In this document: positions 8,074-15,753 of the stretch, one piece after another
Layout: every line of letters begins with the position of its first letter
Numbering within the stretch: the first letter of the stretch is position 1
NCBI RefSeq assembly: GCF_013155125.1
Contig: NZ_CP053564.1
Span: 3,789,501-3,853,500 of the forward strand
Reading direction: 5' to 3'
Source: Pseudonocardia broussonetiae
Lineage (GTDB): Bacteria > Actinomycetota > Actinomycetes > Mycobacteriales > Pseudonocardiaceae
DNA length: 64,000 nucleotides
Position numbers and translations under genes: made by a program
Notes under the pieces: model-generated
The model's input: only the letters and a program-made list of their open reading frames with translations
Database searches by the model: none
Told to the model about the DNA's origin: nothing

Positions 8074-11000
8074 ATGGCGCCCGTCGTCCTGCTGCTGTCC
8101 ACCGCCGACACCGAGCTGCTCGCCGCCCGCGGGTCGGACGCGGTGTACCGCACCGCCAACCCCGCCCGCGTCGAACCGGAGGGGCTGCCGGCGCTGCTCG
8201 ACGGCGTCGACGTCGTCGTGCTCCGGCTGCTCGGCGGCCGCCGGGCCTGGCCCGAGGGCGTCGACGCGCTGGTCGCGAGCGGGCGCCCGGTCGTGCTGCT
8301 GGGCGGGGAGGCCGCCCCCGACGCCGAGCTGATGGCCGCTTCCACGGTGCCCGCGGGCGTGGCGTCGGAGGCGCTGGCCTACCTGGCCGCCGGCGGCACC
8401 GCCAACCTGCGCGAGCTGCACCGCTTCCTCTCCGACACCGTCCTGCTCACCGGCGAGGGGTTCGCGGCGCCGGCACCGACCCCCGAGTTCGGCGTGCTGG
8501 GCGACCGCCCCCACGACCCGGAGCGGCCGACCGTCGGCGTCGTGTTCTACCGGGCGCACGCGCTGTCGGGGAACACCGCGTTCGTCGAGACGCTGTGCGA
8601 GCAGGTCGAGGCCCGCGGCGCCAACGCCCTGCCGGTGTTCTGCGGCTCGCTGCGCCGGGCGGACGACGAGCTGATGGCGCTGCTGTCGGGCGTCGACGCG
8701 CTGGTCACGACGGTGCTCGCCGCGGGCGGGACCGTCGCGTCGTCGGCGTCGGCCGGGGGCGAGGAGGACGCATGGGACCCTGGTGCGCTCGCCGCGCTCG
8801 ACGTCCCCGTCCTGCAAGGGCTCTCGCTCACGACCTCGCGCGCGGTCTGGGAGGCCTCCGACGCGGCCCTGTCGCCGATGGACGCGGCGATGCAGGTCGC
8901 GATCCCCGAGTTCGACGGCCGGCTGATCACCGTGCCGTTCTCGTTCAAGGAGACGGAGCCGGGCGACGACCTGCCGGTCTACCGCGCCGACCCCGAGCGC
9001 GCCGCCCGCCTGGCCGGGCTCGCCGTGCGTCACGCCTCGCTGCGCCGCACCCCGGTGGCCGAGCGGAAGCTCGCGGTCGTGCTGTCGTCCTACCCGACCA
9101 AGCACTCGCGGGTCGGCAACGCGGTGGGTCTCGACACCCCGGCGTCGGCGGTCGTGCTGCTCACCGCCCTGCGCGACGCGGGCTACACCGTCGGCGACTT
9201 CCCCGAGGACTCCGACGAGCTCATCCACACCCTGATCGCCGCGGGCGGGCACGACGTCGAGTGGCTCACCGAGGAGCAGCTCGCCGCGGCCCCGTCGCGG
9301 GTGCCGCTGGAGGACTACCGCCGCTGGTTCGACGCCCTGCCGGCCGCGCTGACCGACGGGATCCGCCAGCACTGGGGCGAGGCGCCCGGGTCGCTCTACG
9401 TCGACGGGACCGACGTCGTCCTGGCCTCGCTGACCTTCGGCAACGTCGTGCTGATGATCCAGCCGCCGCGGGGGTTCGGGGAGAACCCGATCGCGATCTA
9501 CCACGACCCGGACCTGCCGCCCTCGCACCACTACCTGGCCGCGTACCGCTGGCTGGAGCACTCCTTCGGCGCGCACGCGGTCGTGCACCTGGGCAAGCAC
9601 GGCACGCTGGAGTGGCTGCCGGGCAAGGGGCTCGGGCTCTCGGCGGAGTGCGCGCCCGACGCCGTGCTGGGCGAGCTGCCGCTGGTCTACCCGTTCATCG
9701 TCAACGACCCGGGGGAGGGGACGCAGGCCAAGCGGCGCGGGCACGCCGTGGTCGTCGACCACCTCGTCCCGCCGATGGCCCGCGCCGACACCTACGGCGA
9801 GATGGCGAAGCTGGAGCAGCTGCTCGACGAGTACGCGACGGTCCAGGCGATGGACCCGGCCAAGACGCCCGCCCTGCGCGCCCGGATCTGGGAGGTCGTG
9901 CAGGCCGCGCAGCTGCACCACGACCTGCACGTCGACACCGCGCCCGGCGAGGACGACTTCGACGACTTCGTGCTGCACATCGACGGCTACCTGTGCGAGG
10001 TGAAGGACGTCCAGATCCGCGACGGGCTGCACGTCCTGGGCGGGGTGCCGGCGGACGAGGCGCAGGTCAACCTGGTGCTGAGCATCCTGCGGGCCACCCA
10101 GGTGTGGGGCGGGAAGCGGGCGCTGCCGGGGTTGCGGGCGGCGCTGGCGGCGTGGGCGGGGCTGGACGAGCAGGCGCTGCTGGCCGAGCCGGGGGCGTCG
10201 GTCGCCCCCTTTGCTCTGGACACCGATACGCACCACCCGGGTGGTGCGTCCGGGTGCTCAGAGCAAAGGGAAGCGCGAGAGGACACCGCGCGGGAGCGGG
10301 TGGTCCGGCTCGCGGGCGGCCCCTCCCGCACCGGCGCCGACCTCGTCGACGTCCTCGAGTCCGTCGCCCGGCAGCTCGTGACCGCCCTGCAGGAGCGCGG
10401 CTGGTCCGACGCCGCCGCGGTCGTCACCGAGCTGCTCGGGGAACCCGTCGCCGACGTCGTCGCAGTGCTGGAGTTCGGCTGCGCCGAGGTCGTGCCGCGC
10501 CTGGCCCGCACCACCGACGAGGTCACCGGCGTCCTGCACGCCCTCGACGGCGGGCACGTCCCGGCCGGACCGTCGGGCTCGCCCACCCGCGGGCTGGTCA
10601 ACGTCCTGCCGACGGGCCGCAACTTCTACTCCGTCGACCCCAAGGCCATCCCGTCGCGCAGCGCGTGGGAGATCGGGTTGATGCTCGCCGACTCGCTCAT
10701 CGCCCGGCACCTGGCCGACACCGGCGAGCACCCGCGCAGCGTCGGCCTCACGGTCTGGGGCACCAGCGCCATGCGCACCCAGGGCGACGACCTCGCCGAG
10801 ATCCTCGCCCTCATCGGCACCCGCCCGGTCTGGGACGAGGCCTCGCGGCGCGTCACCGGCTTCGAGATCGTGCCGCGCGAGGAGCTGGGGCGGCCGCGCA
10901 TCGACGTCACCGTCCGCATCTCCGGCTTCTTCCGCGACGCGTTCCCGCACGTCATCACGCTGCTCGACGACGCGTTCGCCGCCGTGGCCGAGGTCGACGA

Positions 11001-11793
11001 GCCCGACAACTACCTGCGCGAGCACGTCGAGGCCGACGTCGCCGAGCACGGCGACCGCCGCCGCGCCACCGCCCGCATCTTCGGCTCGAAGCCCGGTGCC
11101 TACGGGGCCGGCCTGCTCCCGCTCATCGACGCCCGCAACTGGCGCAGCGACGCCGACCTCGCCGAGGTCTACGCGGTGTGGGGCGGCTACGCCTACGGCC
11201 GCGGCCTCGACGGGCGCGAGGCCCGCGCCGACATGGAGCAGTCCTTCCGGCGGATCTCGGTCGCGGCGAAGAACCAGGACACCCGCGAGCACGACATCGT
11301 CGACTCCGACGACTACTTCCAGTACCACGGCGGCATGGTCGCCACGGTCCGCGCGCTCACCGGCCGCACGCCCGCGGCCTACGTCGGCGACTCCGCCGTC
11401 ACCGACGCCGTGCGCACCCGCACGCTGGCCGAGGAGACCAAGCGGGTGTTCCGGGCGCGCGTGGTCAACCCGAAGTGGATCGCGGCGATGCAGCGCCACG
11501 GCTACAAGGGCGCGTTCGAGCTCGCCGCCACCGTCGACTACCTCTTCGGCTACGACGCCACCGCCGGCGTCGTCGACGACTGGATGTACGCCCAGCTCGC
11601 CGAGAGCTACGTGTTCGACGGCACCAACCGCGCGTTCATGGAGAAGTCGAACCCGTGGGCGCTGCGCGGCATCACCGAGCGGCTGCTGGAGGCGGCCGAG
11701 CGCGGGATGTGGGCCAAGCCCGACGACACCGTGCTCGACCGGCTGCGGCAGACCTACCTGGAGCTCGAGGGCGACCTGGAGGGCGACGCATGA
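8074..11793 (+). CDS. cobN: Cobaltochelatase large subunit CobN
   Basis: CobN (1239 residues) is the large subunit of the ATP-dependent cobalt chelatase acting on hydrogenobyrinate a,c-diamide in late-insertion B12 synthesis. Family hallmarks include HLGKHGTLEWLPGKG, QPPRGFGENP, YPFIVNDPGEG, PTGRNFYSVDPK and the C-terminal NPKWIAAMQRHGYKGA. The ATG at 8074 follows GGAGGAGG and the riboswitch. Around residues 712-732 the linker is encoded by a 64-bp palindrome (see separate entry) that keeps the frame and gives the odd peptide PFALDTDTHHPGGASGCSEQ. The small chelatase subunits are not in the window. The stop overlaps cobI (ATGA). Confidence 0.97.
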   Translation: MAPVVLLLSTADTELLAARGSDAVYRTANPARVEPEGLPALLDGVDVVVLRLLGGRRAWPEGVDALVASGRPVVLLGGEAAPDAELMAASTVPAGVASEALAYLAAGGTANLRELHRFLSDTVLLTGEGFAAPAPTPEFGVLGDRPHDPERPTVGVVFYRAHALSGNTAFVETLCEQVEARGANALPVFCGSLRRADDELMALLSGVDALVTTVLAAGGTVASSASAGGEEDAWDPGALAALDVPVLQGLSLTTSRAVWEASDAALSPMDAAMQVAIPEFDGRLITVPFSFKETEPGDDLPVYRADPERAARLAGLAVRHASLRRTPVAERKLAVVLSSYPTKHSRVGNAVGLDTPASAVVLLTALRDAGYTVGDFPEDSDELIHTLIAAGGHDVEWLTEEQLAAAPSRVPLEDYRRWFDALPAALTDGIRQHWGEAPGSLYVDGTDVVLASLTFGNVVLMIQPPRGFGENPIAIYHDPDLPPSHHYLAAYRWLEHSFGAHAVVHLGKHGTLEWLPGKGLGLSAECAPDAVLGELPLVYPFIVNDPGEGTQAKRRGHAVVVDHLVPPMARADTYGEMAKLEQLLDEYATVQAMDPAKTPALRARIWEVVQAAQLHHDLHVDTAPGEDDFDDFVLHIDGYLCEVKDVQIRDGLHVLGGVPADEAQVNLVLSILRATQVWGGKRALPGLRAALAAWAGLDEQALLAEPGASVAPFALDTDTHHPGGASGCSEQREAREDTARERVVRLAGGPSRTGADLVDVLESVARQLVTALQERGWSDAAAVVTELLGEPVADVVAVLEFGCAEVVPRLARTTDEVTGVLHALDGGHVPAGPSGSPTRGLVNVLPTGRNFYSVDPKAIPSRSAWEIGLMLADSLIARHLADTGEHPRSVGLTVWGTSAMRTQGDDLAEILALIGTRPVWDEASRRVTGFEIVPREELGRPRIDVTVRISGFFRDAFPHVITLLDDAFAAVAEVDEPDNYLREHVEADVAEHGDRRRATARIFGSKPGAYGAGLLPLIDARNWRSDADLAEVYAVWGGYAYGRGLDGREARADMEQSFRRISVAAKNQDTREHDIVDSDDYFQYHGGMVATVRALTGRTPAAYVGDSAVTDAVRTRTLAEETKRVFRARVVNPKWIAAMQRHGYKGAFELAATVDYLFGYDATAGVVDDWMYAQLAESYVFDGTNRAFMEKSNPWALRGITERLLEAAERGMWAKPDDTVLDRLRQTYLELEGDLEGDA
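10207..10270. repeat. 64-bp palindrome inside cobN
   Basis: Outer arms CCCTTTGCTCTG (10207-10218) and CAGAGCAAAGGG (10259-10270) are perfect complements, and the centre GCACCACCCGGGTGGTGC (10230-10247) is itself an 18-bp perfect palindrome. The stretches between pair partly, so nearly the whole 64 bp can fold into one long hairpin. It lies in a coding linker without breaking the frame. The T/A-rich outer arms contrast with the surrounding sequence, suggesting an inserted palindromic element. Confidence 0.9.
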
Positions 11794-12524
11794 GCACGCT
11801 CGTGGGGGTCGGCGTGGGCCCCGGCGACCCGGACCTCGTCACGGTCAAGGCCGCCAACCTGCTCGCCAAGGCCGACGTCGTGTTCGTGCCGGTCGCCGAC
11901 TCCGGCGAGACCGGGCGCGCCGAGCAGACCGTCCTGTTCTACGCCGAGGCCTGGCGCGTCGAGCGGGTGGTGTTCGCACTGCACGACCGCGAGCACACCG
12001 CCCGCCGCGAGCGGGCCTGGGACGACGCCGCGGCGCAGGTCGCGCGCTGGTTCGCCGAGCACCCGGGGGGGACCGCGGCGTTCGCCACGATCGGCGACCC
12101 GTGCGTCTACTCCACCTTCACCTACCTCGCCGCCACCGTGCGCGGCCTGGTCGGCGACCTGGCCGTCGAGCTCATCCCCGGCATCACCGCCATGCAGGAC
12201 CTCGCCGCGCGCAGCGGCACCCCGCTCGTCGAGGGGCGGGAGGTGCTGTCGCTGTTCCCGATGACGGCGGGCGCCGAGCGCTTCCGCGAGGCGCTGGGCC
12301 GCGGCGACTCCGTCGTCGCCTACAAGTTCGGCCGGATGCTGCCCGAGACCCTCGCGGTGCTCCGCGAGACCGGGCGCCTCGACGGCGCGGTGTACGGCTC
12401 GGGGCTCGGCCTGCCCGAGGAGGACGTCCGGCCCGCGTCGGAGCTCGACCCGGACGCCCCCGGCCCCTACCTCTCGACGCTGATCGTGCCCCCGGCCCGC
12501 ACCGGCCGAGGAGGAGCCCTGTGA
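11790..12524 (+). CDS. cobI: Precorrin-2 C20-methyltransferase
   Basis: CobI methylates C20 of precorrin-2 to give precorrin-3A. The 244-residue protein is a single tetrapyrrole methylase domain: LVGVGVGPGDPDLVTVKAAN at the N-terminus, FATIGDPCVYSTFTYL, and LIPGITAMQDLAARSGTPL. Here CobI and CobJ are separate genes, unlike the CobIJ fusion of mycobacteria, CobJ instead being fused to a CbiG/CobE-type domain. The ATG at 11790 overlaps the cobN stop by 4 bp, so the two are coupled under the same riboswitch. Confidence 0.95.
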   Translation: MSTLVGVGVGPGDPDLVTVKAANLLAKADVVFVPVADSGETGRAEQTVLFYAEAWRVERVVFALHDREHTARRERAWDDAAAQVARWFAEHPGGTAAFATIGDPCVYSTFTYLAATVRGLVGDLAVELIPGITAMQDLAARSGTPLVEGREVLSLFPMTAGAERFREALGRGDSVVAYKFGRMLPETLAVLRETGRLDGAVYGSGLGLPEEDVRPASELDPDAPGPYLSTLIVPPARTGRGGAL

Positions 12525-12612
12525 CCCCCACCCCGCACCCCACCCTCACCCCGCGCTCTGCCCCCCTCCCCCACCCCGCGCTCGGCCCCCCTCCCCACCC
12601 CCCCGCCTCGTC

Positions 12613-12657
12613 CGAACGGCACTTTCGCCCAGTCCCGTTGGGTGAAAGTGCCGTTCG
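12613..12657. repeat. 45-bp intergenic palindrome with CGAACGG ends, copy 1
   Basis: Arms CGAACGGCACTTTCGCCCA (12613-12631) and TGGGTGAAAGTGCCGTTCG (12639-12657) pair over 19 bp with one G-U, around a 7-nt loop. It stands in the 211-bp C-rich gap between cobI and cobT. A second 45-bp palindrome with the same CGAACGG/CCGTTCG tips lies at 20573-20617. It could act as a terminator or attenuator, which would partly uncouple cobT from cobN-cobI. Apart from this I see only a C-rich, low-complexity tract in the gap (12525-12612). Confidence 0.85.
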
Positions 12658-12735
12658 CTCAGGGCAGACGGTGGGCCCCGCCGGCACCGCCCCCGCCGGC
12701 ACCACCCCCGCCCGCACCCGCCGCGGAGGTGCCCA

Positions 12736-13806
12736 GTGAGCTCGCTGCTCTCCGCCACCCTCGCCGCCATCACCCCGCCGTCGGCCACCGCCCGCGCCGC
12801 CGCGGCCGACCGGCTCGACCGGATGACCAAGCCGCCCGGCTCGCTCGGGCGGATCGAGGACCTCGCCGTCACCCTCGCCGGCATCGCCGGCACCTGCCCG
12901 CCGCCGCTGCCCGACCCGGCCGTGGTCATGGTGTGCGCCGGTGACCACGGCGTCCACGCGCAGGGCGTCACGCCGTGGCCGCAGGAGGTCACCGGGCAGA
13001 TGGTGGCCAACTTCGCGGCGGGCGGGGCCGTGGTCAACGCGTTCGCCCGGGCCGCGGACGTGCGGGTGACGGTGCTCGACGTGGGCGTCGCCGCGCCGTT
13101 GCCCGCGCTCGACGGTGTGCTCGACCGCCGCGTGGCCGACGGCACCGCCGACCTGGCCGTGGGCCCAGCCCTGACCCGGGAGCAGGTCGTGGCCGCGGTC
13201 GAGGCGGGGATCGCGGCCGTGCCCGAGCGCGGGTGCGTCCTCACCGGCGACATGGGCATCGCCAACACCACCGCCGCCGCGCTCCTGATCTGCGCGTTCA
13301 CCGGCGCCGATCCCGATCGGGCGACCGGCCGCGGCACCGGCATCGACGACGCCACGCTCGCCCGCAAGACCGGCGTCGTCCGCGACGCGCTGGCCCGCCA
13401 TCGGCCCGACCCCTCCGACCCGATCGGCGTCCTCGCCGCGTTCGGTGGCCTGGAGCACGCGGCCATCGCCGGGCTCGTCCTCGGCGCGGCGGCCCGGCGG
13501 ATCCCGGTGCTGCTCGACGGCGTCAGCGCGGGCGCCGCGGCGCTCGTCGCGGCCGCGCTGTCGCCGCGGTCGGTGGCGTACTGCGTCGCCGGGCACCGCT
13601 CGGCCGAGCCCGGGCACCGCCTCGCGCTGGGCCACCTGGGTCTCGACCCGCTGCTCGACCTGGGCCTGCGCCTGGGGGAGGGCACCGGCGCGGTGCTGGC
13701 CCTGCCCCTGCTGCGGGCGGCGGTGCGGGCGCTGCACGACGTCGCCACGTTCGGCGATGCCGGGGTCACCGACGCGGCGACCGCCGACGCCGGCGAGCAG
13801 GTCTGA
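12736..13806 (+). CDS. cobT: Nicotinate-nucleotide-dimethylbenzimidazole phosphoribosyltransferase
   Basis: CobT makes alpha-ribazole phosphate from NaMN and dimethylbenzimidazole, activating the lower ligand of B12. The 356-residue protein keeps the canonical motifs: TKPPGSLGRIEDLA, CAGDHGVHAQGV, VTGQMVANFAAGG, LTGDMGIANTTAAAL (acidic residue in the NaMN site), GHRSAEPGH and LRLGEGTGAVLALPL (the conserved Glu used as general base). The GTG at 12736 has GGAGG (12724-12728) at good spacing. It is the catalytically intact one of two CobT-family genes in the window. Confidence 0.95.
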   Translation: MSSLLSATLAAITPPSATARAAAADRLDRMTKPPGSLGRIEDLAVTLAGIAGTCPPPLPDPAVVMVCAGDHGVHAQGVTPWPQEVTGQMVANFAAGGAVVNAFARAADVRVTVLDVGVAAPLPALDGVLDRRVADGTADLAVGPALTREQVVAAVEAGIAAVPERGCVLTGDMGIANTTAAALLICAFTGADPDRATGRGTGIDDATLARKTGVVRDALARHRPDPSDPIGVLAAFGGLEHAAIAGLVLGAAARRIPVLLDGVSAGAAALVAAALSPRSVAYCVAGHRSAEPGHRLALGHLGLDPLLDLGLRLGEGTGAVLALPLLRAAVRALHDVATFGDAGVTDAATADAGEQV

Positions 13807-13852
13807 CGCCCAGTCCTCGAACGTCCAGTCCTCGGGCGCTCAGTCCTCGAAC
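13807..13852. repeat. 15-bp tandem repeat (three units) at the end of the DsbA-like gene
   Basis: Three 15-bp units with core CAGTCCTCGAACG / CAGTCCTCGGGCG / CAGTCCTCGAACG run from just after cobT into the last codons of the minus-strand DsbA-like gene. Read on the minus strand they repeat the C-terminal Phe-Glu-Asp codons and the stop, so they probably arose by duplication of that gene's 3' end. Confidence 0.75.
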
Positions 13853-14307
13853 GCCTCGAGCAGCGCGGAGACGCTGATCGGGCCGCGGTAGGGCTCCCCG
13901 CGCACGAACAGCTGCGGGGTGCCGAGCACCCCGGAGCGCACGCCGCTGTTGAAGTCGGCCTCCACCCGGTCCTCGACCGCCCGGGTGGCCGGCCACAGCA
14001 CCGTCGCCGGGTCGACGCCGATGGTCTCGGCGTAGCGGCGCAGGTCGGCCTGGGTGAGGGTGGGCTCCTCGCCGGAGTAGAGCAGCGCGTGCATCGGCCA
14101 GAACTGCCCGGCGAGCCCGGCGGCCTCCGCCGCGACCGCGGCCGACAGCGCGTACGGGTGCAGCTCGGCGAGGGGGAAGTGCCGGAACGCGAAGACGAGA
14201 CGGTCGCCCAGCCGGTGCCGGACCTCCTCGATGACGGGCGCGGCGGCCCGGCAGTAGGGGCACTCGAAGTCGCCGTACTCGACGAGGTCGACCTCCGCCC
14301 CGAGCAC
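13840..14307 (-). CDS. DsbA-family thioredoxin-fold protein
   Basis: A 155-residue thioredoxin-fold protein with the active site FECPYC near residue 16, then a helical insert (HPYALSAAVAAEAAGLAGQFW) and the cis-Pro region GTPQLFVRGEPYRGP. No signal peptide is visible, so a cytoplasmic role is likely. It is transcribed divergently from nhaA; in many actinobacteria this domain is fused to the C-terminus of NhaA, here it is separate. The GTG at 14307 is the only conventional start, but codons upstream (14308 to about 14350) read LDPPIGPYDHLQG, resembling the conserved N-terminus of such proteins, so the real start may be further upstream at a non-standard codon. Confidence 0.85.
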   Translation of the reverse strand: MLGAEVDLVEYGDFECPYCRAAAPVIEEVRHRLGDRLVFAFRHFPLAELHPYALSAAVAAEAAGLAGQFWPMHALLYSGEEPTLTQADLRRYAETIGVDPATVLWPATRAVEDRVEADFNSGVRSGVLGTPQLFVRGEPYRGPISVSALLEAFED

Positions 14308-14396
14308 TCCCTGCAGGTGGTCGTACGGCCCGATGGGCGGGTCGAGCGTGGGAATGGTCGCCTCGCAGTGATCGACGGGCAGTCGGTGGCAAGATC

Positions 14397-15743
14397 GTGC
14401 CGGTGGCCGTCACGACCCTAACCGAGCGCGGTGAGCTCAGCCGCGCCGCGCGCTCCTTCCTGGCGACCGAGTCCGGGTCCGCGGTGCTGCTGCTCGTCGC
14501 CGCCGTCGCCGCCCTGCTCTGGGCCAACCTCGTCGGCGGGTACGAGGACTTCTGGCACACCCCGGTGGCGTTCAGCGTCGGCGGTGCCGACCTCACGCTC
14601 GACCTGCGCCACTGGGTCAACGACGGCCTGATGGTGCTGTTCTTCTTCTCCGTCGGGCTGGAGATCTCGCGGGAGATGGTGCTGGGCGAGCTGCGCGGGA
14701 TCCGCGCGCTGGCCGCGCCCACCATCGCCGCGATCGGCGGGCTCGTCGTCCCCGCCGGGATCTACCTGCTGCTCAACGCGGGCGGTCCGGGCGCGGGCGC
14801 GTGGGGCATCGCGATCTCCACCGACACCGCGGTGGTGATCGGCGTGCTGGCGCTGGTCGGGCCCCGCTGCCCCGACCAGCTGCGGGTGTTCCTGCTGGCC
14901 CTGGCCATCGTCGACGACATCGGCGCGGTCGCGGCGATCGCGGTCTTCTACACCGACGACGTCGACGTGGTCGCGCTGCTGCTCGCCGGCGCGCTGTTCC
15001 TCGCGCTGCTCGCCCTGCGCTTCGCCCGGATCTGGCGCACGCCGCTCTACGTCGTGATCGGCGTGCTCATGTGGTGGGCGACGCTGCGCTCGGGCGTGCA
15101 CCCCAGCGTCGTCGGGGTGGCGATGGGCCTGCTCGTCAACGCCTACGCACCGCGCCCCGAGGACATCCAGCGGGTGCAGACGGCGGGCCGCAGCTTCCTC
15201 GTCGACCCGAGCGCGCAGCGGGCGATGGTGGCGCAGGCCGCCGTCACCGAGGCGGTGTCGCCCAACGAGCGCCTGCAGATGCGCGTCCAGCCCTGGACCG
15301 GCTACGTCATCGTGCCGCTGTTCGTGCTGGCCAACGCGGGTGTCCTGCTCAGCGGGGAGACGATCGCCGCCGCACTCACGTCGACGATCACGCTCGGCAT
15401 CATCGCCGGGCTCACCGTCGGCAAGCTCATCGGCGTCACGGCGGGCACCTGGCTGGCGCTGCGCACCGGGATCGGCCGCGTGCCGGACACGCTGCGCTGG
15501 GGCCAGCTGGTCGGCGGGGCCGGGCTCGCCGGCATCGGTTTCACCGTGGCCCTGTTCGTCACCGACCTGGCGCTGGACGAGGAGGCGCTGGTCAACCAGG
15601 CCAAGATCGGCATCCTGGCCGGCTCGATCCTCGCGGGCGTGATCGGCTGGACGATCTTCCGGGTGGCCGGCGAGCGGGGCGGGCAGTGCGCGCCGAGCGG
15701 CCTGCCGGTGCTGCCGCCCCGGCCGTGGCGGCCGCCGGACTGA
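14397..15743 (+). CDS. nhaA: Na+/H+ antiporter NhaA
   Basis: A 448-residue polytopic membrane protein exchanging protons for Na+ in pH and salt homeostasis. Visible NhaA features are [34 protein letters not shown], the paired aspartates in LAIVDDIGAVAAIA (about D173-D174), and the C-terminal GAGLAGIGFTVALFVTDLA segment. GTG at 14397 is used; GTG at 14403 would remove only two residues. The neighbouring divergent DsbA-like gene matches a domain elsewhere fused to NhaA, so the two probably remain functionally linked. It ends 11 bp before the convergent dinB. Confidence 0.95.
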   Translation: MPVAVTTLTERGELSRAARSFLATESGSAVLLLVAAVAALLWANLVGGYEDFWHTPVAFSVGGADLTLDLRHWVNDGLMVLFFFSVGLEISREMVLGELRGIRALAAPTIAAIGGLVVPAGIYLLLNAGGPGAGAWGIAISTDTAVVIGVLALVGPRCPDQLRVFLLALAIVDDIGAVAAIAVFYTDDVDVVALLLAGALFLALLALRFARIWRTPLYVVIGVLMWWATLRSGVHPSVVGVAMGLLVNAYAPRPEDIQRVQTAGRSFLVDPSAQRAMVAQAAVTEAVSPNERLQMRVQPWTGYVIVPLFVLANAGVLLSGETIAAALTSTITLGIIAGLTVGKLIGVTAGTWLALRTGIGRVPDTLRWGQLVGGAGLAGIGFTVALFVTDLALDEEALVNQAKIGILAGSILAGVIGWTIFRVAGERGGQCAPSGLPVLPPRPWRPPD

Positions 15744-15753
15744 TCGCGACCGC

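Noticed and set aside
7927..10236. Long minus-strand open frame opposite cobN
   Set aside because: Shadow frame of a strongly coding GC-rich gene; its residues show no conserved motif while the plus strand is clearly CobN.
12525..12735. A gene in the cobI-cobT gap
   Set aside because: The sequence is a C-rich low-complexity tract followed by a 45-bp palindrome; no frame with a start and ribosome site.
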